Assembly (NCBI GenBank): GCA_003996215.1
Contig: QJPP01000048.1
Span: 1,669,001-1,733,000 of the forward strand
Direction of reading: 5' to 3'
DNA: 64,000 nucleotides
Source: Jaltomata sinuosa
Lineage: Eukaryota; Streptophyta; Magnoliopsida; Solanales; Solanaceae
A model generated the notes under the pieces. That model ran no database searches, was not told the DNA's origin, and saw only the letters and a program-made list of their open reading frames with translations. Within the stretch, counting starts at the first letter, position 1. Each line of letters starts with the position of its first letter. Below, piece after piece: positions 36,302-48,245 of this stretch. Made by a program: the position numbers and the translations under genes.

Positions 36302-39300
36302 CTATGTTTCGATGGATCCCATCAAAATTGCAATCTGCAGCCAAACATAACAGCAATCACATTTACGCGTAGACAACAAATAAAGTATGCAACTCCAGTT
36401 GACTGAATCCAATTGATAGGCGATGTCAATTTTACCTGTTCCTCCAATTCAGATATCTTCTCATCCTTCATTTTCAGCGCCTTCTTCTCCCTACAAAAAG
36501 TTAGATGTTAAAAGATAAAATAGGATATCACATGAAAGCAGCAGCAGCATGAAATCTCTTGAGAAGATTAGGATTTAATTTAGCATCTCTGGATGAATGC
36601 ACGTGAAGTTGGTCTGAATTCTGAAGTACTCGATCATCCATTACATGAACAATAACTCATAAAAACCTATGCTGAGTCCAGCTTTTCCTCATAAGAAACC
36701 ACAATGCATCAAGTACATCAACTTTACAAGAAAACCAAACCAATCTTGAATTTTACACTAGCGGTATATTCTCTCCTCTTAGAACCAGATCTTTAGTACC
36801 AGATCTTTGAGAAGCAGTTATCGCAAAGCAACAAGAAAAAGTTCACCAAACCAATACATATCTGAAAGAAGCAATTCTTGTAAAACATTATTAAAAGCCT
36901 CGTCTAGTGGCAAGAGGTGAAATTTTTAAAAAGATAACAACAATCTACAGCTATGCAGAATTTGGAACATCGAGAGAATATGATTATCTGATAAGAAAGG
37001 AACTCCCAACGTGTCGTGGAGCTTATTTCTTATCAAATCAATATATGGTGTGATGTGATGTTGCTAGTTTCATCTGCTAGTCAGAGAAGTTGCGGTGAAT
37101 GAATCCTTCTAACAATCATTATGAAGCAACATACAAAAAGAAAGTTGATGTCAATTGGTACAAAATCGCAGTTCTTGTGATCCACCTGTACGGGAATTTT
37201 GAAAATACTAGCACTTCAGTTGTGCGGGAATTATGAAAATACTAGCACCTCAGTTGTGCGGGAATTATGAAAATGCTAGCACTTCAGTTGTGCGGGAATT
37301 ATGAAAATACTAACAGTTGTTTAGAAAATAAGAGAACAAACGTTTGAAGAAAAGCAGGTTGGTGGGATGAAAGAGTTCTGACAGACATATTGCCTATCAT
37401 TGCCTCAGAAGATGACACATGACAACCAAGGAAAGATAATACCTTTCTTCGGTTTCCAATATCTTGGCTTCCCATATCTCCTGGTTTCTCGTGAGATTGT
37501 CATTGATCTAGAGGTTCAAATCAGCAAAAATCAAATGGTGTAAAAAAAATGTGGACTAAATGATGATAAACTGGTAACAGCTTAGAGATCAACAATGATT
37601 AGTAGACTTCAAAAGAACTCACATCATCATGAAATTTCTTCTCTTCAATACATTTGTCCAAACGAACTTTTAACTTCATTAACCTTGGATTCTGGCATAG
37701 AGCTTTCTCAACAGCTTCCTTAGTTTCCCTTTCAATTTCTTCTTCAACCTCTTGCAATAAGGACTCAAAGTACTATGATCAAAAGCAGAAGCTGTTAATA
37801 TGGTAAAGAGAATGTAATTGTTCTAAACTATTAATCAATATCTCTACATTCAAATGAGTAACCAGACTTGAAAGCATTCGTGACATTCAGACCAACAAAC
37901 AAAGGAAAACTTATAGATAAAAGTAAAAAGGTTAACCATTTTTTGGTCCTCCAGTTGGGAAGTCAGGAGCTCATTGTACTCGTTCACAATCTGCAGTTGG
38001 AAAATTTGAAGATTACCAAGGATCCAAATCAAGTAGCAGAATGACCAAAGCTATCCAAAGATAAAGCATTTGACTAGATGAGAAAGAGTAAACAAGAAAC
38101 AAATATAAATGAAGAGAGAGACGTACAGCTTCAACTTTGCTGTTTAAAATAGTCTCACTGAATCCAGGATCTGTACCGCATTCGCAGCTGCAGCAGCCAT
38201 CATTATCATGATGACCATGGTGGTTGAGCTCAACCAGCTTCCCATCAGTTTTAGACTGAATCAAACGGTGAACATAGTTGTCCCCTGCATAGTCCCAGAC
38301 ACGCCGTGTTTCCAATTCAAGTGCATAGCAATGTTGCGTTTCCTTCCAGTGCCTTGTAGCATGAGCTTCTTTGTATCTATAGAAAAATCAGCATGATGAA
38401 CATTCATTACTAAAACACCTACACTTATCTGGCAGTCAAAAAGATGATTCGTTTTTAGGTCTTCAAAATTATTTATATAGCTCAACCAAGCATTTTCTCT
38501 CTTCAATTCTCTATTATGTAAATAGAAATTTTGAGTTTTGATTGTCATTAATATAATATTTTCTAAGTTATAATTTAAAACTCATATCTATACTATATTA
38601 AAAGTGTGAAGCACCTTATAATGTGATTCGAACTTTTTGCCCTTCATTAAAAGATTTCATAATAGACAAAATCGTCTTTTCACTATTTTTTAAATATTTT
38701 TAATAGTTAAAATTCATTTAAATTAAATTTAGTCAATTAAACCTTTCCTTGTTTGAATTATATACCTTAATGTAGGACTTTAAAATCATTTAAAATATTA
38801 CCTTAAACGTTAGTACTTAATACTTCAAATTTATTAGTTTTTTTTGGTAAACTAATACGTGGTATATATTTCTTTTTAAAAAATATTTAGAAAATTGCTA
38901 TAGCTTTTGGTTAACTACCGTTAGTTTTGACAAATTAAAGTTATTTTTAATTGACCATCGCTAATTTAATTTGCTAATGAATTAGCAACAAATTATTGGA
39001 AAAAAATCTTAGCTACGAGGAATTTAGTGATAAAGTTCGTAGCTAAGTCATATTTTATTCTTAGTATTTGTTGTTAAATAAGGTACGCGTTTTGATCACG
39101 CGCAAAGCGCGTACACTAAACTAGTACAGTATAAATAGCCGGGGGTCTATCGGAAACAACCTCTCTACCTCACCTCTAAGGTAGAAGTAAGGTCTTCGTA
39201 CACTCTACCCTACCCAGACCCCACTTTGTGGGACTACACTGGGTACGATGTTGTTGTTGTTGTTCTATTTACGGTATAAATAGATAATATTTTAGGAATT

Positions 39301-42300
39301 TGTTATAAAATCTACCTCTATTATTAATAATTATATTTTTGTATTACCTGCATGAGTATATGCTTATAAATTTCTCATCCTCTTCTATTCTCAATCGTGT
39401 AGATAAATTTTCTAGTTTTGATTACTATTTAATAAAATTACGGATACGAATAAATTATTTAATTCTACTTTTTTATTCCGCTCAGTTTTTTCATTATTCA
39501 ACATAATTAATTTATATGCTTGATTACTACTTTTGTTTTCTTCATTTTGAAAATGAGATATCTTCCCCTTGAAAAAAAAAGAGATATGTTTGCGATATAG
39601 GTAAGTCCAGAACATAGATTTTAGAAAAGAGAAAATCATCCTGATATTTAAAACGCAAAAGAGAAGAGAGAATGTTGATAATATAGAGGGTACACTTAAA
39701 ATACTCAATTATGATACAAGGGAGAGATTACTGTTCAAACTTGGAGGAGTTTGATTCTTAAAGAAATGTTGGGGATGTAAATGATTTTCACCCTCAAAAT
39801 TACTTTGGTATAAGAAGATCAATCTTCAAATAGAATTGGTCAAATAACAAAAGAGATAGTATTATTACCTTCCACACCCAACAAAACCACAAATAACACA
39901 CATCCATAGATTTTCTGGTGATTGACAGATAGAACATGTTGAGTTTCCAGGCTGCTGCTGGCAATATCGGCATACCTGAGAGAATTTGTTTTAGTTGAGT
40001 CAGATAATTTCTATTAGTACTTCAAATGAAAAATATTTTCTAACTAATACTAGTATATGATGTCTAAAAACCAGCCCAACTCTCAGTACACAAACTGAAG
40101 GAAAAAAATTCTTCCCTGTCTTAATCAAGTCATATGGCCCTATTTATACTGTTTTCGGCGATCGGATGTATATGTTTTCTCAAGTCTATAAGATTTTTCT
40201 TCACTAAGCATCAGGGGTATATAGATTCATCAAAAGGCCTAACTTAATCTGATTATCCGATTGCTAATTTAGCAAATAATTTTCGGATCAGCAAGTCATC
40301 AAAACTTGCAAAAGAACCAAAAACTCTTGCAACTTTAAAACCTCGTAGTGCCAATTTAATCAAAATTCAACCATATATTATTAGCCACACCTGATTCAAA
40401 GTTCATCATTAAGTTAAAGAGAAAGAAACGACATACACTAAGAATAAGCACCAATGCAGGCCATTGATATCAGATATAGTGGGAAAATGCTGAAAAATCA
40501 ATTTCTAAGCCAAAAGCTATCTGAAGAAGCAGCCAAAGGTGTGGCCTAGCAGTCAATGATGTGGGTGAAAACCTTGGGAGACCAGGGTTCAAATATCAAC
40601 AATGACAAAAAGCTAGGTGATTTCATCCCATCTGCATCAGTTTTGGAGGGCAGAGTTACACCGACACCTGTGCGAGTGGTAGGTAGCCGGTATCGGCGAA
40701 ATAGTCTTGGTGTATGCAAGCTTTCCCGAGCACCATCATTATCAAACAAAAAGTTATATGAAGAATATATCATCCATCATTATCATTTACCCCGAGTAAA
40801 GATCTTTTCCCCACCGCAAACTTTGAATTTTGAATATCAGAATGCACCCTAACAAAAGACCACACCAGACAAGATACACTAGAGTATGTGATAGCATCCA
40901 TGACGGCTCATGGAAGAGTTCTTTTTTTTACACCTATGTGTATTGGCTACATAGGATTTATCTTACGACCTTATAAGAATGATTCTTTAGAGGTAAAAGT
41001 AATTTTTTCTTAATATATATGATTTTTACTCGATTAATTGAAGAAAGTAACTAGACTTACACTAATTATTAAAAAAAAGGGGAACTGGTGCACTAAAGCT
41101 CCCGCTAGCACGGGGTCCGGAGAAGGGCCGGACCACAAGGGTCTATTGTACACAGCCTTACCTTACATTTCTGCAAGAAGTTGTTACCACGGTTTGAACC
41201 CGTGACCACCTGGTCACATGGTAGAAACTTTACAGATTGGCACATAGAGAAGGCAAGCATATAAAACTGTATAAGTTATGGTCCATGGCAATTTCATGAA
41301 TATGAATACTAGGGCATCAAGATTAATTCAGTTTTCAAGACCATGCCCAAGTTCATTTGAGAATTTTTTTTACAAAAAACTTGGATATTTCTAAGTTGAA
41401 GCTCAAACATATGGTGGAAATATAAAAGTACAGTATCACTTACGGGGCATGAAGAATCTGTCCATTTTGAAATACATGAACAATGAAAGGAATGATTACA
41501 AATGGTTGTGAGGATTCCACTTGTATCCTGGTCCAGTCTCTCTGCAAATTGCACACGAATTAAGATACATATGAGAGGAAACTAGAATATTTCCTGGCTA
41601 AACATCGGAAATCTCTGGCTGCACATCCTCATAAATACCAATCAAATTTATACGGTTAAACTCAAAATAGTAATAACTAGGACTTCTACAATATCTTGAA
41701 TTCCTGTATGCCAAACAAAGACATACTGATAAATTAACATTTCCATTCATTAAAGTGGTGGCAGAAACTTCTTTAATAAATTGATTCAATGCTTCAAATA
41801 ATAAAAGCAAATTTATGATTGCAAAATCTAAAGACGCGTAGAGGTGGCACAAAAATCATATCCATATCTCCCATGGACCATGGACATCAACTTCCTATCA
41901 AGTTTACTCGAATCACTCATAAGTGCTTTGAGACTGGAAACAATTAACTATAAAGGATTGTCTAGCTTTGTCATATAATCAGCCAAAATTCATTGATCTG
42001 ATAAATGTCGTATATAGCAAGAAGTAACTTTCTTTTGGCAGCCTAGCAGTTGTTCATTTTTTTCATATTTTTTATAAGGTAAGTAGATTTTATTGAGGCA
42101 AGTACCAAGACGGACTGCCAAAAAAAAGGAAATTATTACGAAGTTACAAAGGTCACCATATAGCAATTAAGCACACTCATCATAAAAGTCTAAAACATCT
42201 GATAAGCCTTCTACTCTCCTCTCTTTGCACCAATGAAACAGAGTTTTCAGACCTTTATACTTTAAAACTGCTATCTGATACTTTTCTCCGTCAAAACACC

Positions 42301-45300
42301 TCCTTTTTTTTTCATAACCGTGGTGTCCGTGCCAGCTTGCGCGGACCTCGACTAATTCCACAGGATATCTACTACCTCCCACTAGCAACAAGTACCAAGT
42401 AACTTTGTCCACCAAGGCTTAGAAAGATGGAAAGAAATCGCATAGTGTTTTCGTCTCGGTTGGAATTTGAATCCGAGACTTGATGGTTCTCCTACCATTT
42501 CATTGACCACTAAGCCACCAGGCAACACCCTTGGTGCAAAACACCTCCTATTTCTTTCCACCCATACACTCCCTAAGATGCATAAAGGAATTGTTTTCCA
42601 AATTTCTTATTGCTTCATCCGATCTTACTATGCATGTCAGCTTGACAATGAACTCTGCACATCTCTAGGCACCACCCAATGCACTCCAAACAAACATAAC
42701 ATGACTGTCCAGATCTTCCAGGAAAAATCACAATGAATCAGTGATTTGCTGATTCTACCTCATAAATAACACCTGCTGCACATTATAAATCCTCTCTTCA
42801 GAGAAAATATTGAGTTAGACAGGCACTTCTTGTAGCATCCCAGCAAAAACATGCCACTTTTCCTGAAACATGTTATATCAACTACTAACTCTAAAGTTCC
42901 CTTTAATATTTTCCAGACACACCTATGAATCATTCTTTCTACAGTCCAGCTCGAAGGGTTCTAAAACAGCCAAGAGCTAACTGATCTCATCTATCTCTCA
43001 ATCATCAAAATTCCTCTAAACTGCATGTTGCTACCAGCTTCAGAGTAACACTCTGATACCAAACAATCTTTGTTCACAGAGGGACTGCACAAAATAGGAA
43101 ACTTATCTTTAGGTCTCTCAACACCCACCCATTTACCTTCCCAGAATCTTACTCTTGCACCATCACCACCATCAGCTTGAAAAATATATCAAAATCCCTA
43201 CATAACCTACTGATGTTTTCCCAAATTCATTGTTCGTAGACTAGCAGTTGCTTATATGTCACATGCAGTGTTGTCAAAGGCGCGCCCTTAACCCCTGAAG
43301 CGAGCCTCAAGATGTGTTGAGCGCTTCGCGTAGCTTAATGTGCGCTTTTGAGTTGTCATCAAGGTTCTAAGGCATATTTTTCCTTGCCAATAAGCCTTTT
43401 CTGAAGAGGCGAGAATAAACAATTGATATTTGACTTTATAGTAATTCTTTTCAATCTCTTTGTTTATATATTTGGCAATCATGCTTATAATTGTTAGTCT
43501 TGGACTAAACATATATATTTGTATTTTTTTTCTCGCTTTGTCCCTTTTTCATTAAAGCCCACGTTTTATGTGTGCTTAAAGCCCCAATGGAGTTTAGAGA
43601 TTTTTTGAGCTTTTTGCTTTTTATAACACTGTCACATGAAGTGTTCAAGATATATAGCCACACTTGACACTAGTACACACACACAAACTACAGCTGTTTG
43701 GAATTCAGCCTCCTTTAAAGTTATAAAATATACAACTCATGGAAGGAGAGACACCAAAAACTCAGCCAAACACCACCAACTCACATGTGTAACACCAACT
43801 CTTACCAAATCTATTTAAATTTATTGAATTCGAACACTCATGCCATTTGATATCATTGGTCAACCAAGTGTTAGATAAAACGTCTACGAGCTTTGACGAG
43901 TTTTAAGTTGCATTTTGTGATATGATAAGTTTAATGTAATCTCTAATCTCTATCATTAAAGCTTGATTAAATTAATAATGAAAACAGTTCAAAAGCTTGT
44001 TTGAGAGATATACGTATAAGTATAACACCAAATGCTATTTTGAGTACATATATTATAATGTAAAGGCAACATCTTTTGAAAGGCTATGGGAGGAAGCCAG
44101 TGAGATGAGATATATGGTACAAGTCGCACGTAGGCAGATAGTACCAAGCAAATGAGACATCTACTACATAGTGGATGGTGGTTTCTGAGTTTGGATATTA
44201 CATTACCCATAAGTGTAATGGATGCGTATCATATCCATTCCCTCAAGTGTAGTGGATACGAGTCTCATATCACATTGCCCGAGTATAATGGATATGAGAG
44301 AATCCTTACTATTCAGGATAGGAGATGCACGTACTCCTTTTTCCATAAAAGAAAACCAAGGAAAGAGTCTGAGAAATGAGATATAGGAGTTTGAAGTATA
44401 TAAGAGTTAAATCACACCGCTGATGAGTTAGCTTCATGTTTAGCCCTCATGCATCCATGGGAGGTGCACTATGATGTTCCTCCCACTTGTTTTAATGAGT
44501 CAAAAGACGATGTAAATTTAACTCTAAAGTTGCTCCAAATACTTGTCAATTAGTTGTGGGATTGTATTGAGCTTTGAGTAGCTGTTGTCAAGTTTAGATA
44601 AGTGTATGTTATACTTGAACCATGATGGATATTAGTAATATTAGTCATAGTCATGAGATGGAACAAGTACATAATAATTAGTTTAATGTGACATTGAGTT
44701 AAATTTGAGATGGTTCACTTGAGGGAAAAGCCCACAGTGTGTTGGCCATGCCCCTAGCTTGGGTCGTGATAAAGGTGTTAAAAAAGATATGGCAGAAAGA
44801 GAGATGGATAGAGAGAGAAGAGACAGAAAGATGGAGAGACAAAAACAAAGAAAAGCGACAAAATGAAACAAAGAGAGAGAAATAAAGAATAAAGAAGGAG
44901 ATTTCAATACCAAATCAATTCATCTGTATTAGTCCAGTATTCCAAATAAGCAAATGGTGTCATTTCTAAGAAAAACAGTTCCAAGCAAATTAGAACTCTT
45001 AAAACCATTCCTCATTGATACTAGTCTTGAACCCTTGCTCTAGTAGAAGATTCAAGGAGGACCTAGTATTAGAACTCTATATTCAACTAAAAAGATACAA
45101 CTAAACAAAAAGACCTTTTCTCTAAGATCGTACTCTCCAGCTATATGATAAAGAAAGCTAATATGATATTCTCATGGCCTCAATCACCACATGCTTTAAT
45201 TGATAGCAATCAGTAAGCTTTTAAATTTTGAATGTTAAAACGGAAGTTACAAACAGTTTGGAGGAAGTGAATGAATGAAGAGGGAAATCTCTAATATTTT

Positions 45301-46711
45301 GGAGTGAATCTCCCTTTAGATGTGCTCAGTGGTTGAATAAATAAACTCCAAAATGATGTCATTTCAAAAATAGAGTTAAGCATTTTGAAACTAGATTAGG
45401 AAAAATACCAAGACAAACAGCACAGAATGGTTGCTCTGTAGAGCTTGCAGGTATGGACTGCGTGTGTTCAATTGAACCAGTGTAATGAACATCAGCAGCA
45501 AAAAGGACATTGCAGGTCTCTTCCTGCAAGCAAAGAGACAATAAACAAGAACGGAGCATGAAAAGAAGCTGGAAATTGATGTTATGAGATACCTAATATG
45601 ATGCCAAAGCAGGAGAGAACTGTTGAGCAACCATACCTCAAGAGATGAAAATCGTCTACCATTAAAATGCTTGTGGAAAGTATCTGCAGCTTTCTGCTCA
45701 TCAAACCTGATTAATATACTGTAACAATCTTCCATTCCCTCATTCCTAGAGAAGTAGTACCCACAAGATACCGAAGTTCAGAAGGAATAACAAACAACCA
45801 GTTAAATAAGGACCTCATAAACTCTAGGAGAGCGTACCTGACAATTCGCATTTCCAACATATGTTGCACAAATGAACCACAAAACTGACAAAAGTCTGCA
45901 TATGTCATGTGATTCGGAACACAGAGCACACAGAGGAGAGGCTTTCTTTCCACCTAGAGACAATAACAATGGCACAAGATAAGTTGTTGGACTTCGTTTC
46001 TAAAGGATCAACATGGATGGTAGCATGATGAGGATTCATATAGTCAATCCCAAGGCGTTTCTGTTGATGTTTCTTTCGCAGATATTGACCTTTAGTTAAT
46101 AACAAAACTTAGACCTATTATTGATCTACAGTTTTGAAAAACGAAATAACATCAAAATGATGCATACTAAGGGAAACAAGATTATTCAAAGTTCAAAAGC
46201 TACTAGAATTTGAATGTATGACAGTTGCGTACAGATCAAGCAGCTATCAGGTGAATTTACAAATGTATACTCAAAATGTTGCTGAAATTCGAGCCTCAGA
46301 GCATGAAAAGCAAAATCACTAAAGCTATATCTCTAGCCAGAATCGAGTTTATCTGCTTCTGTTCTATTCTCTTACTAACATGTCCAAGCGCAGCAATCAA
46401 ACAAGCCTCTCGTAATTCATGTTGGTTTGATAGTTTAGAATTATCAACAGAATAGTTAATTTCAAGTAATACTAAGTCTCAAATCAAACAAGCACAAATG
46501 TAATGGTCCTCCAGTTTATTCCAATTATAACAAGCATTATGATGAATAAAGCAAAAATTGAAGGATTCATACATACAGGTAAATGAGATGAATAAGAAGG
46601 AAGATCGTTGGAGAAGAGATGCATGACGCCTCTGGTTTCTTCGATACGAGGGTTTCCAGAAGAAAAAATGTACACCTGACTCAAATTAGACATGGACGTT
46701 GAAGAATCCAT
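36302..46711 (-). CDS. BRIZ: BRAP2/RING/ZnF-UBP ubiquitin ligase (BRIZ-type)
   Basis: Twelve exons: 46577-46711, 45838-45953, 45637-45745, 45409-45523, 41444-41541, 39869-39975, 38127-38376, 37937-37990, 37623-37772, 37443-37507, 36436-36490 and 36302-36334. All junctions keep phase; the product is 428 aa. The N-terminal BRAP2 domain contains PLLCVLCVPNHMTYADFCQF. The RING is C3H2C3 (C154, C157, C173, H175, H178, C181, C190, C193). The ZnF-UBP follows (WMCVICGFVGCGR, then HATRHWKETQHCYALELETR, VWDYAGDNYVHRL), then a coiled coil (about 311-418). Arabidopsis BRIZ1 and BRIZ2 form a heteromeric E3 ligase needed for seed germination; which paralogue this is cannot be told. The model is about 50 residues shorter than those proteins because a TAG stop falls in the last exon. 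Intron 4 (3.9 kb) is full of repeats. Confidence 0.93.
37187..37324. repeat. 34-bp minisatellite, four units
   Basis: Unit CGGGAATTATGAAAATACTA followed by GCACTTCAGTTGTG recurs at 37191, 37225, 37259 and 37293 in the intron between BRIZ exons 10 and 11. Confidence 0.95.
39135..39265 (+). mobile_element. TS-type SINE, 3' part
   Basis: GGGGGTCTATCGGAAACAAC, CCTCTCTACCTCACCTC, AGTAAGGTCTTCGTACACTC, ACCCAGACCCCACTTTGTGG and a terminal (GTT)n are the TS SINE 3' hallmark. It lies in the BRIZ intron between exons 6 and 7 and is antisense to the gene. Confidence 0.85.
40538..40750 (+). mobile_element. tRNA-derived SINE (second family)
   Basis: The head TGTGGCCTAGCAGTCAATGA (A-box-like) and GGGTTCAAATATC (B-box-like) are followed by GCTAGGTGATTTCATCCCAT and GGCAGAGTTACACCGACACC. 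The order matches the copies at 42.3 and 59.3 kb. It lies in BRIZ intron 5. Confidence 0.7.
41078..41238 (-). mobile_element. Au SINE, nearly complete
   Basis: Reverse strand: ACCATGTGACCAGGTGGTCA, CGGGTTCAAACCGTGG (B box), TTGCAGAAATGTAAGGTAAG, TACAATAGACCCTTGTGGTC, CGGCCCTTCTCCGGACCCCG, GCGGGAGCTTTAGTGCACC and a T-run end. This is the known Au SINE layout. It lies in BRIZ intron 5. Confidence 0.9.
42300..42545 (-). mobile_element. tRNA-derived SINE, full length
   Basis: Reverse strand: GGGTGTTGCCTGGTGGCTTA then GTGGTCAATG (A-box-like), GTCTCGGATTCAAATTCC (B-box-like), CCTTGGTGGACAAAGTTACT, GGAATTAGTCGAGGTCCGCG, GGCACGGACACCACGG and an A-run tail. An open frame at 42167-42415 is within it and is not a gene. 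It lies in the large BRIZ intron 4. Confidence 0.8.
43266..43631. mobile_element. hAT-like MITE, TCACATG target duplication
   Basis: The element starts CAGTGTTGTCAAAGGCGCGC and ends GCTTTTTATAACACTG (inverted CAGTGTT). It is flanked on both sides by TCACATG (43259-43265 and 43632-43638). The interior has the GCGCTT/AAGCGC-rich composition of this dispersed family. A related copy is at 57171. It lies in BRIZ intron 4. Confidence 0.85.
44790..44900. repeat. Purine-rich (GA) low-complexity tract
   Basis: Plus strand is almost pure A and G with GAGAGAGA and GAAAGAGAGA runs, in BRIZ intron 4. Confidence 0.8.
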
Positions 46712-47075
46712 CGCCCTTTCTGCCCCGAATAGGTCCTCCTCCTATCGCCACGCTACTTGTTCAAATTGCTTCTCATACTCCCTACATCCTACTATAATTT
46801 CTCTCTCTTTCTCTGTGAGACATCAATTTTCAGGTGTCAATACGATAAACGGGCTCGTTTGGTTGCGGGGCTAGGAAGGAGTTTTTTATATATTAAAATT
46901 AAAATTAGCAAGTAGTAATAAATAAAATTATTATTCTTTGGATATAATAAATTTAATATTTTTAAAAATTATTTTTTTGAAAAATGGATAGTACTTAATA
47001 ATAAGGTGAAATAAGTATAAAATAGTAAATTATCTCTTGATTTTTATACAAATTGAACAAATAAAAATAGATATT

Positions 47076-47297
47076 TGTTGTGAAATGTTGTGAAATGGAT
47101 GACCATGTAAATCATACCTTGTTGGATGATTTTCATTCAAGTAACAAACCTACTACTTCAAGTTTGGAGCCTATAAAAAGGCTTTCATTTCATATGAAAG
47201 ATTATCAAGAAATATTGAAAGAAAATTACTATTACTATTACTCTCTCTTTCTCTTCTTATCATTTAAGTTATAATATATTACCTTTATTTTATAACA
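47076..47297 (+). repeat. Left LTR of the Copia element
   Basis: Starts TGTTGTGAAATGTTGTGAAA and ends TTTATTTTATAACA. It contains a TATA box CCTATAAAAAGGC at about 47170-47182. By eye it differs from the right LTR at five positions (about 2.3%). No standard initiator-Met primer site follows that I can recognise. Confidence 0.93.
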
Positions 47298-48119
47298 CGT
47301 TATCAACACGAAACTCTAATCTTTCTAAGTTGAGTTTCAATTTTTCCTATCCGAAAAAAAGAGGTAATTAAGGTATGTAATCGTAACATGTGCAACTATG
47401 TTTAGCTTTGTAGATTATAATAGTGATCTGGTTGGTTATCAAAACTTAACATGGTTGCTTTTACTTTTCTCATTCAAAAATAAATGTTTGTACCAAACCA
47501 TAAGATTATGTTGCTGCTACAACTTGATCTATTTGAAATATTCACAGTATCTTTACTTAAAAGAATACTCCAACTAAAATCTATAATTTTAGATATTCTA
47601 ACAAATTATTATGCCTACGGTATATTTATGTTGTGTAATTAATATCTTAATTTGATTAGCACAATATTTCTGTCATGTTACTATTAATTCAAAGTGATAT
47701 TATAATAGTTTAAGATGAAAGTAAATTCTAAATAGTATGATGACACTTTGACAATTTTGTAGTTAAAAATTGGAATATATATGTGTACATCTTTACCTTC
47801 TTATTTGTTAACTTAACTTGGTATGATGTCATGATGTGGGTTTGAATTTTGGAAGCCTATTTCTCAAGGATTACAAAAGTATCCAAAATAATTTGGCAGT
47901 TTCATTTACTTATCTTCCTTGAGTACTCTCGGACAATTTTAGTAATTTTAACTGCTCATTTTTTTAAGACTTGAACAACTTTTCTTGTTATAGATAAATT
48001 TAGTATCTATGCATATTATTATAAAGTAATAATATTTCAAAAGCTCGAAGGAGAACTTTAATACAATTTTGTTATTATGTCACCGGTTGAGGGCAAGATG
48101 ATGGATTCAAGTTTCATCA

Positions 48120-48245
48120 CTCTAAGAGGGTAAGACATCAGGTTAAAGTCCCGTTGCACCTTGATAAGATGTTGGGTTTAAGTCCCACCGAATTATGGCC
48201 TAATACGCCTTCATATGAATAAGACATTGGGTTCAAGTCCCAACG
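48120..48245 (+). repeat. Threefold GGTTCAAGTCCC-like repeat inside Copia
   Basis: AAGACATCAGGTTAAAGTCC, AAGATGTTGGGTTTAAGTCC and AAGACATTGGGTTCAAGTCC occur about 50 bp apart. The word resembles a tRNA B box but no tRNA folds around it. Confidence 0.8.

Noticed and set aside
37187..37324. Regular 34-bp repeats resembling a CRISPR array
   Set aside because: The units are directly adjacent with no unique spacers and lie in a plant intron; this is a minisatellite.
42478..42545. A- and B-box-like words suggesting a tRNA gene
   Set aside because: No cloverleaf or anticodon arm closes; the surrounding sequence matches a tRNA-derived SINE.
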